64,000 bases of DNA from Sindora glabra (lineage: Eukaryota > Streptophyta > Magnoliopsida > Fabales > Fabaceae): assembly GCA_020226215.1 (NCBI GenBank), contig CM035226.1, positions 61,589,455 to 61,653,454 on the forward strand, read 5' to 3'. This document shows, piece by piece, positions 27,116-39,714 of the stretch. The notes beneath the pieces were generated by a model that was given only the letters and a program-made list of their open reading frames with translations, was not told where the DNA came from and made no database searches. Every line of letters starts with the position of its first letter. The first letter of the stretch is position 1. The translations under genes and the position numbers were made by a program.

Positions 27116-27732
27116 TAATGGTAATTTTAGAAGTAATTTATTAATAAAAATAACTACTCACACAGTAATAATATTTATTCAAATTAGTAATTTCTTTGAT
27201 AAACATTAATATTGACATTAATTTAGTTAAATATAAGTATTTATTTCATTAATTTGTATTACAATTGAAAATGTTGTACCAAATTTTATGTTCATTTATA
27301 GTAATTTTCATAATGTAAATGTGAGAAGCTTTTAAATTTTCTATAAGGATTTGGTTCTTGTATTTGTTTATCTGTTTTATTTCCACTAAAAAATTCTAAT
27401 TTTATACGAGTTTGTATCGAGGTTTATATATATGGTAATAATGTTGTAAATTTAAGTTTCTTCTTTCTGGTAGCTTCTTCATATGTGCTTCTGCATATGT
27501 TTAGATGCATCTTTTTTAAAGAAATTGAAAATTTTAAATATTATTAATAACTATAATTTATTCTTGATGTAAATAATATTTATATATAATATTTAATATT
27601 TCCAACTTGGCATTTGAATATACATAGGAATGTATGTGAAGAGGTTAGGAAATTAAAAAATGACAAGAAAAGCTCGAATATTTATACTAAAATGTCTATA
27701 CCACATTTCATTATTTTTAACTATTTATTTAG

Positions 27733-29483
27733 GAAGTGGATGATAACACGAAATTGGAAGTTGAAGTGTTGAAGGAGGAAGTAAGGAAGATGCTTGTCTC
27801 CTCTATTGATCATAATTTCTCACTCAAACTAGATTTCATTGACTCAATTCAACGCTTGGGCGTGTCTTACCATTTTCAACAAGAGATTGATGAAGCATTG
27901 AAACAAATTCATGATACATTTAACAAAAATACTACCATCATTCCCAATGATCGTGATCTACATTCCATTGCATTACTCTTTCGATTGCTTAGACAACAAG
28001 GATATCGTATTTCATCAGGTTTATTATTTCTCCACTATGTTCTCCCATATAAAAGTTTTCTTGAATTTTATTTTAGTAATTATATATCTCTGATAAAAAT
28101 AGTTAATAACGCATTGTCAAATAAAAACAGGAATATTTATCCAGTTTAAGGACCAAGAAGGAAACTTCAATGAAAAACTGGGCAACGATGTTGATGGATT
28201 GCTAAGTTTGTATGAAGCTGCACAACTGAGGGTTCATGGGGAGGATATACTTGATGAAGCCTTTGATTTCACCTCTACTCAGCTCAAGTTATTGAGCACC
28301 CAGTTGAGCCCTTCTCTTGCCGAACAGGTGGAACACAGCTTAACGCAGCCACTTCACAAGGGACTGCAAAGGATCGAGGCAAGCCGTTATTTGTCCTTTT
28401 ACCAACATCATCCTTCCCATAATGATATTTTGCTAACCTTTGCAAAGTTAGATTTTAATATGCTGCAAGACCTGCACCGCAAAGAAATCGGCAATATCAC
28501 CAAGTGAGGACACTGATTATAGACTGTATACTAAAGCTAAATGTACTTATGATTGTTTTGTTTCTTAATCCCGCTTAACTAGACAAATATTTTCACGATT
28601 TAACTTAGAAAAAATATAAAATACTTCATTCAATTTTGATGTTGTTGGATTTTATTTTAGAAATTTGAAAATCAATCCCTTAAATTTTATAATTAATTCT
28701 CATTATCAATTTAATTAACCATTCAAATTACATCATTTTTTTATGAATTTTTTGAAAAAAAATCATAATATAATAGTATATTTGTTCATTTTTTTCATAT
28801 ATGATATCAAAACTCATTTTTTATTATTTAATTAGAATTCTAGATATCAAATTTAATTTTGATTAATTATATAATATAAAAATTATTTGTGAAAAGATAA
28901 TAAAATAAATTAACATACTATAATATTGTGATTCTTGTTTTAAAAAGATCATGTCAAATTATTTAATTTGATAAAATGATAAATTAAGTTGAAAATGAAT
29001 ATTAAATTTTGCACAACTTAAGGAAATGATTTTTAAATTTCTATAATTGAAAAGGGTAAAATTTAACCACTAAAATTAGAATGAAGTATTTTACATTAAT
29101 TATATTAACATTATTCATTTATATTACACATATACGCGCATGTGTGTTGATAGATTCTACGACAATAATATAATATTCTTCAAACAAACATACTTTATAT
29201 TGCAAAGAATAATTATAGAGAATTATGTTATAGATAACGAAGGCTTAACTAATTTGCAATTTAGGTGGCGGAAGAAGTCAGACTTTGCAAGGCGGGTTCC
29301 ATATGCCAGAGATAGGGTGGTTGAGTCCTACTTTTGGGCGTTGGGCTATTCCTATGAGCCTCAATATAGCATTGCTAGAAGCATAATGGGCAAATTGATT
29401 GCAGTTACGGGCCTTCTAGATGATACTTATGATGCTTTTGGTACTGTCCAAGAACTTGAACTCTTCACAGAAGCAGTCAAGAG
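27733..29483 (+). pseudogene. TPS copy B, exons 2 to 4
   Basis: Exon 2 starts EVDDNTKLEVEVLKEEVRKM after an ATTTAG acceptor and ends with the phase-1 donor TCATCAG|GTTT. Exon 3 carries LYEAAQLRVHGEDILDEA and ends CAA|GTGAGG. Exon 4 carries RRVPYARDRVVESYFW and DDTYDAFGT. All three are open and phase-compatible. The conserved WW at the exon 3/4 boundary of copy A is WR here. Failure to splice after exon 4 would add LIDL and then stop at 29497-29499. A pairwise inverted-repeat element sits in intron 3. Confidence 0.92.
28617..29095. mobile_element. Long inverted-repeat MITE in intron 3 of TPS copy B
   Basis: The left end TAAAATACTTCATTCAATTT pairs with the inverted right end GTAAAATACTTCATTCTAAT. 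Pairing continues through most of the 480-bp element, for example the two arms around ATTTAATTAACCATTC. The arms meet near 28860. A relative with the same arms lies at 51860-52300. Confidence 0.65.
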
Positions 29484-31132
29484 ATTAATTGATCTTTAAC
29501 TTTTAAAAACTTCGGATCGCAAAGGCTGAATTCAACTACTTGTGTCAATTTCCGTTAACAATTTTTAAAGATATTGACCAATAAAATATACCTCATAAGA
29601 TATCCTAAAATTATCAAAGTCTGAGAGTTATATAGTTGAGGTTTTGCTATTAAATTTTAGAAATGTACATGTCACATGTGAACTTTAAAAAAAATGCACT
29701 GTAAGTTGTTGATTAGTTATTTTGCACTTCTTTCAAAATGCAAGAAATTCAGTGAACAAAATGTTTAAAGAGTTGGACTCAAAAGTCCGACGAGGTCGCC
29801 GATCAACCGGCTCATATGATCATTTCATGGCTAAAATCAGGTCTGGGGTTACCCCGAATCAAATTGCTAAACTGGTTTGGTAAAGCAAAATCGGTCTTTT
29901 TTAAAGATCAAATTTATTTACTCAAAACACCTTAGCAAAAAGTTTCAAACCTAATACTTTAATAAAGAAAAAAAAATTAACCTAATACTTTAACATTAAA
30001 ATTTAGAAGCAATTTTAATTCCTTAAAATACAAGTTGTGTGATTTTGATTTCCTTATTTAAAATATTTTATTTTAATTTTTTTAAATATTTAATTGATAC
30101 AATTAAAATTTTGTTATTCAATTTCCGTCCACCATTAAGGTGAATTTTTTATTTTTAGTTTTTTTTCTCTATCTTCTTCGTTCTTCTGTTTTTCATTTCT
30201 TTCTTCCCTCCTCCAAAATTGCCTGCAATGATCTTTCTACCCTCCCTTTAACTCTTCCCATTTTATCAGAATGCGAGTCGCCCCTTCACATGCTGCCCCT
30301 ATCACACCCGATTTGGATAGAAATTTTCTTAACAAGAAGCTAGATGTCATGGATATAGAAACAAAGTAAAATTAGAAACAATGACAAGCCGCAAATGCCT
30401 AGGCATTTGCAATCTCCCAATATCAAAATAATTACGTAAGAATTATATTAAGTCCTTCATATTCTACATTAGGACATTGGATTAATTTTTTCAATAAAAG
30501 AACAAGGTTATGAGAACACAAAACAGTATATCTTTGGAATATGTGAAACGTTGAAACAAAGGGTAAACAATTGAACTCATGAGTAATAGATTCAATACAT
30601 TCCTGAAGTAACTAGTCTAGAAAGTAAAATTCATATAAATCACATAAAACAATAATAGACAGACAGAGATTTAGTGAAAGAAGAAGAAGGGCAACATTCA
30701 ACCATTGTAGATTCAAATTTTAACCCATTAATTAATTAATATGAATTGTTCCCAATGAAAGGAGGTTCCAACACTTTAAATAAAATGTCTTTCGTTTGAT
30801 TCAGACCTTGTGAAGGATACCCTAATACAAATCAAAAGAAATTTCAACTAATTAATCAGAGACAAGCAAACAAATTCCAATATGAATTCTTTAGTGTTAA
30901 ATAGTTTTCCAGAGATATATAGGAAGTAATTAAGGAAGAATTCGTAAAGAAAAGCAAAACGAAGCAACAAGTTTGAAATCAAAGTTTGTTTGGAAACCAA
31001 AATATGAATTTTTTTATACAATTATATATTCCGCTTGCCACCCTCCTCCTCACCTTTTGGCCCTCTTTGCCATTATTTACGGTTATGACAACAAGGGATT
31101 GTATTATTTTGTTGAGTAGTTCATTTGGCTTG

Positions 31133-31900
31133 CGTCATAGCTAGTAGCTCTTTAGTCAAAACTGTGTGGCGTATGCTGGCTACTCTTAGCAAACATGCTA
31201 ACATTTCTACTTAAAACCTCTGTCTGGCATGTTTGATAAAGATAATGGGACATCGAAGACTTATTGCCTATATAATAAGTCTCGTGTACAACATGTTCGT
31301 ACACCAATTTCATATGTCACCAAAGCGCTCATGCATATGAATTGCAAAATCCTTCCACATAGGAAGTCTTTGAGCACTACGGACCGTAATGGATAATTGA
31401 ATAAGGAGAGTGATACTTCATTCGCTTGCTTTATACTTCATTGTATAGCTTTGAGTGTGCAAGAGGATGGTTATAAGTTAACACACTCCGTTTCTAATTC
31501 AATGTCCAGGTGCCACACCAAGCTTTTGGCATACTCCATTCCTTTAAAGAACATCTTGAACCAAAGGCCAAATGGTAGAAGTAGACATACTTTTTTCGAA
31601 TTATCATATGCCCTTTTCATCATACTTTAGGTGTCTAATTTACTCGAAAGCTAATCGACACAAAGATAATAATATGAGGATCATAAATATAAGCTTCTTG
31701 AGCTCCATCGAATTCTCGAACCATGTGAAATGATCAAAATACCCCTAACACATGAGAAAATTGGGAAAATAATCCACTACTTGGATTGATCCCAAATTTC
31801 AGCTACAAGACCATCACAATGTGTTGAATTTTGCCACCAAGTCTTGTCTCAATTTAAGAATGTTTGCCTATTGAACTGTTATAATTGCTAGCTTGTGACA
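31133..31900 (-). repeat. Left LTR (3' LTR in element orientation)
   Basis: Colinear with 34857-35626 over its whole length, with many substitutions. It is bounded on the right by GCTTGTGACA. After it come about 75 bases of internal sequence, then the assembly gap. Confidence 0.75.
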
Positions 31901-31976
31901 TTCTCTCACACTTCAAATATCAATGCCCTCATTGACACCTCAATCTGACACGGCTCGATGAAGAACCTACTTACTA

Positions 31977-32554
31977 NNNNNNNNNNNNNNNNNNNNNNNN
32001 NNNNNNNNNNNNNNNNNNNNNNNNNNNNNNNNNNNNNNNNNNNNNNNNNNNNNNNNNNNNNNNNNNNNNNNNNNNNNNNNNNNNNNNNNNNNNNNNNNNN
32101 NNNNNNNNNNNNNNNNNNNNNNNNNNNNNNNNNNNNNNNNNNNNNNNNNNNNNNNNNNNNNNNNNNNNNNNNNNNNNNNNNNNNNNNNNNNNNNNNNNNN
32201 NNNNNNNNNNNNNNNNNNNNNNNNNNNNNNNNNNNNNNNNNNNNNNNNNNNNNNNNNNNNNNNNNNNNNNNNNNNNNNNNNNNNNNNNNNNNNNNNNNNN
32301 NNNNNNNNNNNNNNNNNNNNNNNNNNNNNNNNNNNNNNNNNNNNNNNNNNNNNNNNNNNNNNNNNNNNNNNNNNNNNNNNNNNNNNNNNNNNNNNNNNNN
32401 NNNNNNNNNNNNNNNNNNNNNNNNNNNNNNNNNNNNNNNNNNNNNNNNNNNNNNNNNNNNNNNNNNNNNNNNNNNNNNNNNNNNNNNNNNNNNNNNNNNN
32501 NNNNNNNNNNNNNNNNNNNNNNNNNNNNNNNNNNNNNNNNNNNNNNNNNNNNNN
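31977..32554. other. Assembly gap (578 N)
   Basis: Unknown bases. The sequence on the left (internal region after an LTR) and on the right (middle of an LTR) are from one repeat family, so the gap was probably caused by this repeat. The true length may differ. Confidence 1.
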
Positions 32555-33140
32555 TGTCATTGAAGCGCTTATGCATATGGATCGTAAAATCCTTTCACAT
32601 AGGAAGCTTTCGAGCACTACGAACCGTAATGGACAATTGAATAAGGAGATGGATACTTTGTTCGCTTAGTTTATACTTCATTTCATAGCTTTGAGTGTAT
32701 AAGGGGATGGCCATAAGTTAACACACTTTGTTCCTAATTCAATGTCCAGGTGCCCCACCAAGCCTTTGGCACACTCCATTCCCTTAAAGAACATTTTGAA
32801 CCAAAGGCCAAATGGTAGAAGTAGACACACTTTTTTCAAATTGTCATATGCCCTTTTCATCATGCTCTAAGTGTCTAATTCACTCAAAAACTAATTGACA
32901 CAAAGATAATAATGTGAGGATCATAAATATAAGATTTTTGAGCTCCATTGAATTCTCAAACTATCTGAAATAATCAAACTACCCCTAAACATAAGAAATT
33001 TAGAAAAAATAATATACTGTCTAGATTGATCCCAAATTTTAGTCACAAGACCATCACAATGTGCTAGATTTTGCCAAAAAGTCTTGTCTTAATATAAGAA
33101 TGTTTGCCTATTGAATTATCATAATTGCTAGCTTGTGACA
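32555..33140 (-). repeat. Partial LTR right of the gap
   Basis: Corresponds to positions 31315-31900 of the left LTR and ends in the same GCTTGTGACA. About the first 180 bases are lost in the gap. It differs from the left LTR at many positions, so it is not a simple duplicate of the same read set. Confidence 0.75.
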
Positions 33141-34856
33141 TTCTCCCCTACTTCAAATATCAATGCCCTCATTGATACCTCAATTTGACACGACTCCATG
33201 AAGAACCTACTTACTATCTTGGAACTTTATAATGGTCTTCAGCTTACTCTACTTCAGTTACTCCCTCGACCAACTCAAAGCCTGTCTCATTGAATGCTAT
33301 GAAATATTTCCCCTTATCTCAAATTTAGGTTGTCTACTGCCTTTGCAACATAGCTATTCTCTCAGCAAAATGCATCCTCCATAAGATTCTCTAAAAGGCT
33401 ACCTCTATAATTTCCTTTCAAAGTGTCCCAAAACTCTCTCTACTATTGTTTTCCCATAAAGCTCTCCTGAACTCATTACCTTTGTAACTCATTTGATGGG
33501 TAGTTGCCTCTGCAACTTTGTGCTCACTACCTCTGTAGCTTACACGATGCTACCTCTGTAGTAACCAAAGTGTGTGCTAACTTTATGACTCATAAATAAT
33601 ATTTAGCACTTTCAATCACCTACTAATAGGAATCTTGCACCTAGTGTCCTATTCCACTAGTACAAGAGACAAGACTTAAGCTTGATCTACGCAAAGAGGT
33701 CCTATAACTTCATTTCCAAGCCGTTCATTTGCTTTCGATCAATTCATTGCACATCACAATGCCACTTTTAAACCCAATCAGATTCTTTGATCCTCTCTAG
33801 ATTGATACGTTGTAGCATCTCATTGGCCATCATAGCTTACTCTCGAAGTTAATGCCCATTAGCATCGTGGTCCTCATGACCCCTCCTAACTTAAGCGGTA
33901 TCCAACAATGTCTAGGCTTTTGCAGTCCTCTACTCAAGTGCATCCATTGATGACTTCATCAAGCACATTCTTTGATGGCTCCCCTACTCAGCGGTAAGGT
34001 GGGGTTGAGTATAAAACATCCTTCACTCTAGCTCCAGTTACATTTTACTTATGCATGAGCAAATGTGAACTTAGTGTTGTCAAATCTTTTCGACCAAGCA
34101 ATGATGTAGTGCTAGTTTGCTACCACTCCTCTAAGTCATTATTGCTTCTCCACTAAGCAACTATGTAGCCTAGCCCACTACATTAATGTGCTAACCACTT
34201 AGCATCTCTTCTCAAATCTTGTAGGTGATTGCATGCTCTCTATCAACTTACAAATTGTGCACATTGTATCGATTCCTTTGAATTTTTCCCAAGCTCTTTG
34301 GCTATTCTCTTTTGAGCAATACAGGTGATCTCTCTGGAGCTCCTTGACATTATTTTGGCCATTCCTTTTGAAATAATCTACTCATGCCTATTAATTGTGA
34401 TCATGCACTCTTGCATGACCAATGGCTTCACCCTTTGGTTCCACCAATCCCTAAGACAGTCAAGCCTTTTGGCAATACTAAGGCTTTTTCCACTAGACTA
34501 GCCATTAATTCTCTCATCCTACTGGTCAATGGTTTGTATCCCTTAATGCCATTACTATGAATGAGTGCATAACTAATGTCTCTTGTATACCAATAAGCAA
34601 GATAGCCCACTTGGCACAAATGCTTGGGCTCGACGTATCAATCCACTACCATTCCAATACATCATCCCACTAGACGCTAACTTCTTAGGATGATCCAATC
34701 TCTTGTATCCTTTGGTCAAGTTTTTGGCAACGACACCATTAAGTTTATGAGAATGATAACTTTGCACATATCACATATTATTGGATAAGTCATATCTAAA
34801 CTAATTATGTATACCCAATCTTGGCCCTCTAGTGCAAATTGAGCTTTGATACCATT

Positions 34857-35626
34857 TGTCATGAGTCGATGGCTCTCTAACCGAAATTGTGCAGTGTATA
34901 CTAGCCACTCTTAGTGAACATGCCAACTTTCTCACTTAAAACTCTTGTTTGGCATGCTTGGTAAAGATAATGGGACATCGAAGACTTATCACCCATATAA
35001 CAAGTCCTATGTATAATATATTCACACACCAATATCGTATGTCGCAGAAGTACTTGTACAAACTGGATTAAAAGATCTTTTCATACAGGAAGCCTCTAGG
35101 TACTACGAACCACAAAGGACAATTGAATAGGAAGAGAGACACTCCATTTGCTTAGTTTATACTTCATTCCATAGCTTTAAGTATGTAGGGAGATGGTTAT
35201 AAGTTAACACACTCCATCCCTCACCCAGTGTTCAGGCACCCCACCAAGCCCTTGACACACTCCACTTCCTTAAAGAGTATTTTGAACAAAAGGTCAAACG
35301 ATAAAAGTAGATATACTTTTTTTGAATTGTTATAAGTCCTTTTTGCCATGTTTCAAGTGTTTAATTCATTTGAAAACCAATCGAAACAAAGATAATAATG
35401 CGAGAATCATAAATATAGACTTTTCAAACTCCACAAAATTTTCAAACTATTTGAAATGATCAAAATACTCCTAAATTTGAAAAAATTGAAAAAAATAATA
35501 CACTAATCGGATTAATCCCAAATTTCAGTCACAAGACCATCATAATATGTTGGATTTTTTCACCAAGTCTTGTCTCAATCTGAATATATTTGCCTATCGA
35601 ATTGTTACAATTGCCCGTTTATGACA
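34857..35626 (-). repeat. Right LTR (5' LTR in element orientation)
   Basis: Starts TGTCATGAG and ends TTTATGACA on the + strand, so it has TG..CA termini. It is adjacent to the tRNA primer binding site at about 34843-34856. Confidence 0.75.
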
Positions 35627-36989
35627 CGTGCTAAATAGCGTTTGAGAGGAGTTAGGCATTCTCATCATTTGCGGGAAATAAATACTTACTTGTACTAAAT
35701 TGATAATCTACTTTGGGAATGTTGCTTCGTAATTGAATGCTTTCACGGTGTTTCATGTGAATAAAACTTGTTTGAGGCTGTGATTATAATGGAGCTTGGG
35801 TACGAAGAAGAAAAATATTCCCCATAATATATCCACTAAAAATTGAACGAAAGTAGACGGTAGGATAATAATTGCACCATTTAAAAATTTAAAGGATTGA
35901 AATAGAATATTTTAAATAAAGAGACCAAAATCTTGTAATTTGTATTTTAAAAAGATGAAAATTTTATTTAAGTCATACTTTAATATTTTATTTAATATAA
36001 TGGAATGGAACAAAATATAATAAAATGGATTGGAATAATTATTTAATAATTATAATTGGTGCAAAATATTGTAGGAATGAATGAGAAAAATTATGAATGA
36101 TAATAATAACCTTAAAAAAAGTTTAAAATTGAAATCATTATTACGTGAAAGATATATATATATATATATAATTTGCAGCCTAGCATATATATTAAATAAT
36201 GAGATAGTAATATGTGTTAAATATATATCATATAATCAATAATAAAAAATCATATTTTAAATTTTATTCTCAAATTTATAATAATAAAAAACTTTTCTAT
36301 ATAGTAATTGCATAGAAATTTAATTTATCAAAATTTTTATATTAAATAATTTTTTATAATTATCAGAAAAATATTCTATTTTAAATCTAATATTAAAAAT
36401 ATAATTATCAAATTATTATAATGAACAAATATTAAAATTGATATTATTTTATTATGTATTAATAGAAGATAATTTTGAAATAAATAAAAATATAAGGAAT
36501 ATGAGTGTAAAAAAAATTCTTTCACAAATGATGAATAATCATTTCATCACTTTTTGTTATAAAATAGAAATTCCATTTAATAAAATAAGTATTGCCTAAA
36601 AATTGGACATTCTCCTTCTATAATAAAATTCAAGTAATATTCGATATTTCTTGAAGGCTTTGCATCTTTCGTTACATCCAAAATTCAATTTTTAATTTTT
36701 TTTTATATGTGTACATCTAGTAGTTTAACTAATCCTACTATTATAAAAAAAAAAATGAAGGAGGTATGCAAGCCTATTGACTACCAAAACAACTCTTTCT
36801 TCTGTTGCATAATTAATTTTATAAACATCAATTCAACTTTTCACGTAATAGATTAGAATCACAAAACAACCATATTTTAACATAAATTTAATTTGAATAA
36901 TTCAAGTAATTTATATTTGTTACATAATTATTTTTATGAATAAAAAAATTATAAATTCAAATAACACATATCTACACTCATATAATCAC

Positions 36990-37905
36990 CAGAGTCCTAT
37001 TTGGTGCATTGTATAATATAGTATAAAAATTATTGAATAATATAATATTATATTATATAGAATAAGACAGTATACTCTATGTACAATATTTAGTCTATTA
37101 CCATATATGATGAAGATTTTTGCAATATAATTCAATCTTGTTCTTGTTGTCATTTTGTTTTAGATTTAAGAAATAATTAGTTTAATTAAAATATCCTTAC
37201 ATATAAAAAATCAATAAAATTTATTTTTGAATTTGAATTTCATAATTTAATCAAAAGACCCTTCAACAAAAATATCTTTTGGAAAAAAGATAAAATATAT
37301 ACATTAAAGTGTTACACTATATTAGTAAAATGGTATAAAATATTTCATTATCATATATGTATACAATGCACATATATGTGTGTGTACACATTGATTTACA
37401 TATGTATGTATAAGAATCAGTAAAATATTTTTTAATAAATCAATTTAAAATATAAAATTTAATAAATACCTTACATAAAATCCTAGAAGATATTAAAAAA
37501 TATATATACTATCCAAAAATATCATAAACACATAATATTATCAAATAAAATAAAAAGTGTAAAAATATTAAATCAAAATATAAGTGTAAATGTAAAAGAA
37601 TTTTTTATTTAATTTTATAAAAAAGATATATGAGAGAGATATGAAAGAGAAAAATTTAATGAATTTTTTAATTTTAACTATTTAAAATTCATATCAATAC
37701 TATCCTACAGGTACTTATCTTTTCCTATAGCAAGTGGATAATTTTATACAAACTCCACGTATAAGAAGAGATTTTTGGATAAATTATACAATCAATTTGA
37801 AATTTTCAAATATTGTATAAGCTATAAATGGATAGTTTATTCTATACTATAAAATCAACTATCTATACTATTAAATCTTATACGGTATATCAAACAAAGT
37901 TTAAA
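36990..37905. mobile_element. Possible large MITE in intron 4 of TPS copy B
   Basis: The left end CCTATTTGGTGCATTGTATA and the inverted right end ACTTTGTTTGATATACCGTA are similar in layout, with further TA-rich pairing inside. This arrangement recalls Tourist or hAT-type MITEs. Pairing is imperfect and no target duplication was defined. Confidence 0.3.
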
Positions 37906-38385
37906 TTCAAATTGATCAAACCATGACTCCATGACCCGTCAATATTTCTAATTCATTCGGTCCCATTTCTGATTCATCATTTTAAAATATCGATAAAACA
38001 TTTTCAAAACTAAAGATAAATCATTTATGGCTTGAAGTTAGGGAAAATTAATATATTTCAAGTTCTCTGTATAATAGATCCTTTACCAAAAGATTATGCA
38101 CCTATTCAGAATTTTCTTTTTTTAAATTTTAATCAAGGAATAAAACGGCCAACCCGTCATCAAAACATTACTTTTAGATTTTTTAAAATTTTTTGTGAAA
38201 ATTACTCAAAAGATTTTTTGTTTAAATGTTAGTAGTCATGTTGAGAAAATCATTCGATCGAACGACCTTACAGTTCTTACTAAACCAAACCACAAACAAT
38301 TAAAACTTCTAGCCCTCACCATATTTAACTCTTTGGATTCCCACTTTTATACAGTTTAATAATTTTGTTTTAATTTAAAATCCAG

Positions 38386-38527
38386 ATGGGATGTTATCCC
38401 CATTAATTTTCTTCCAGAGGGCATGAAAGTGGTATTTGGAGCTATGACAGAAGTTTGTAATGAAATTGAATCCGTCACGACAGACGGTGAAAAATCGAAG
38501 TTCGTGGCTCAACGGGTCAAACAAGCT
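38386..38527 (+). pseudogene. TPS copy B, exon 5
   Basis: An open 142-base exon follows ATCCAG and is followed by GTAAGC. It encodes WDVIPINFLPEGMKVVFG and ends RVKQA, parallel to WDASPINFLPEGMKALFG and HVKQA of copy A. It is separated from exon 4 by 8.9 kb of transposon sequence. Confidence 0.92.
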
Positions 38528-38570
38528 GTAAGCTTTTAAACGTCCTTGCACATGTTTGTGTCTCCCTGTG

Positions 38571-38573
<3 letters not shown>

Positions 38574-38633
<60 letters not shown>
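38574..38633. repeat. (TA)n microsatellite
   Basis: About 30 TA units, 46 bases after the donor of TPS copy B exon 5. Confidence 0.95.
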
Positions 38634-38636
<3 letters not shown>

Positions 38637-39714
38637 GTCTTTTATTTATAAGTGGAGTGATTATTACATCCTCAAATTTTATAATTAATATAATTGATTC
38701 CTAATTTTTATTTTTATTATAATTATTCATCCCTTTATTAGTTTGAAATATTAAAATTATTGTTAAATAACACTTTCATAGTGTCAAATATGTACTTACT
38801 TTTTTATTATAATTTTTTAACTATTTATTTTAATGTTGCATATAAAGGAAAGGAGGAATAATTATAACATAAGTAAAAATAAAAGACTAATAGTATTAGT
38901 TATGAAATTTGAGGATGTGATAATCATTATTGAATATGAAATTAAATATTATATTTACTCATACATACATACAAGATGGCTACCACATTTATATATGAAG
39001 GTTGAGAGCTTTTACTCTTTCAATAAAATGAAAAAAAAATCATACCATCAATTAAATGATAATAAAATAAAAAAGTTGAAATAAATATAAAATATGGGCT
39101 CTTGTCAATTTTTATATTATTTAAAATATTAGAAAATTATATCAAAGTACCATAAATAAATTCAATATTAATAAGTGTGAATGATCATAACAACATTTCA
39201 AAATATTCACTTAAAATAGTTTATTTATTTTTATATATAATATATTTTATTTTCTTAGTATGTTAATTTTTTTTTTGGTTAAAGTAAAAGGACAAAAATC
39301 CAAAACAAAAAAAACTAATAAATAATAACTAAGCGAGCCATAGAAACTCTAAAAGAATCAACAAGAAAAATATGCGATATTTGTGAAGGAGTCAATTTAT
39401 TACATACGTAATAAGCATTTAAAACTCAGAAACAATCACAAAAATTATACAAAAGGAGTACAAATAAATATATCTTAAAAAATTTAAGTAAGAAAGATAA
39501 CTATTATGTTTAAAATTCACTTTATGCTTAATATTAGTTGAAAAAGTATTGGTTGCTTATTGATGTGTAGTGAAAGATATAGTGAGATCTTGTGTTTTAT
39601 AGGAAAAGTTAGATGGAGATAGAGAATGAGTTTCAGAGTTTGGAAATAAATAATAAGGAGAGTAAGAGCAATAATAAAAAAAAGGATTTGTATTATTTTA
39701 TAGTACAAAAATGT

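Larger units (their letters stand above)
23150..27650. other. Intergenic region with CACTA fragments
   Basis: The TPS 3' flank is recognisable to about 23330. A CACTA-type right end (ATTCTATAGTAGTG) lies at 24191-24204 and a left end (CACTACTACAAAATAGC) begins at 26400. Between and around them are AT-rich repeats of the 'aatgtcatcaatt' type. I found no first exon for the following TPS copy anywhere here: no segment encodes PSIWGD. Confidence 0.6.
31133..35626 (-). mobile_element. Non-autonomous LTR retrotransposon (LARD-like), minus strand
   Basis: The outer LTRs are about 31133-31900 and 34857-35626 (about 770 bases each). On the minus strand the right LTR ends ...ATGACA and is followed by AATGGTATCAAAGC, which fits the initiator-Met tRNA binding site (TGGTATCAGAGC type). 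The left-side LTRs are preceded by a purine tract (GTAGGGGAGAA at the middle copy). Possible 5-base target copies are CTTGC and CGTGC. The internal region (33141-34856) has only short reading frames and no gag or pol signature. A third, partial LTR (32555-33140) with the same following sequence sits right of the assembly gap, so this is either a tandem or nested pair, or a misassembly around the gap. Confidence 0.75.
29985..35975. mobile_element. Mutator-type element with about 165-bp inverted termini, disrupted
   Basis: Left arm 29985-30150 contains TTAAAATACAAGTTG, TTATTTAAAATATT and TTCAATTTCCGTCC. The reverse complement of 35815-35975 contains TTAAAATACAAATTACAAG, TTTATTTAAAATATT and CTTTCGTTCAATT in the same order. 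Long inverted termini of this kind are typical of Mutator-like MITEs. Its centre has been invaded by the LTR element (31133-35626), which explains most of its present size. It lies in intron 4 of TPS copy B. Outer limits are approximate. Confidence 0.55.

Noticed and set aside
31958..32617. Long frames across the run of N
   Set aside because: They exist only because unknown bases contain no stops.
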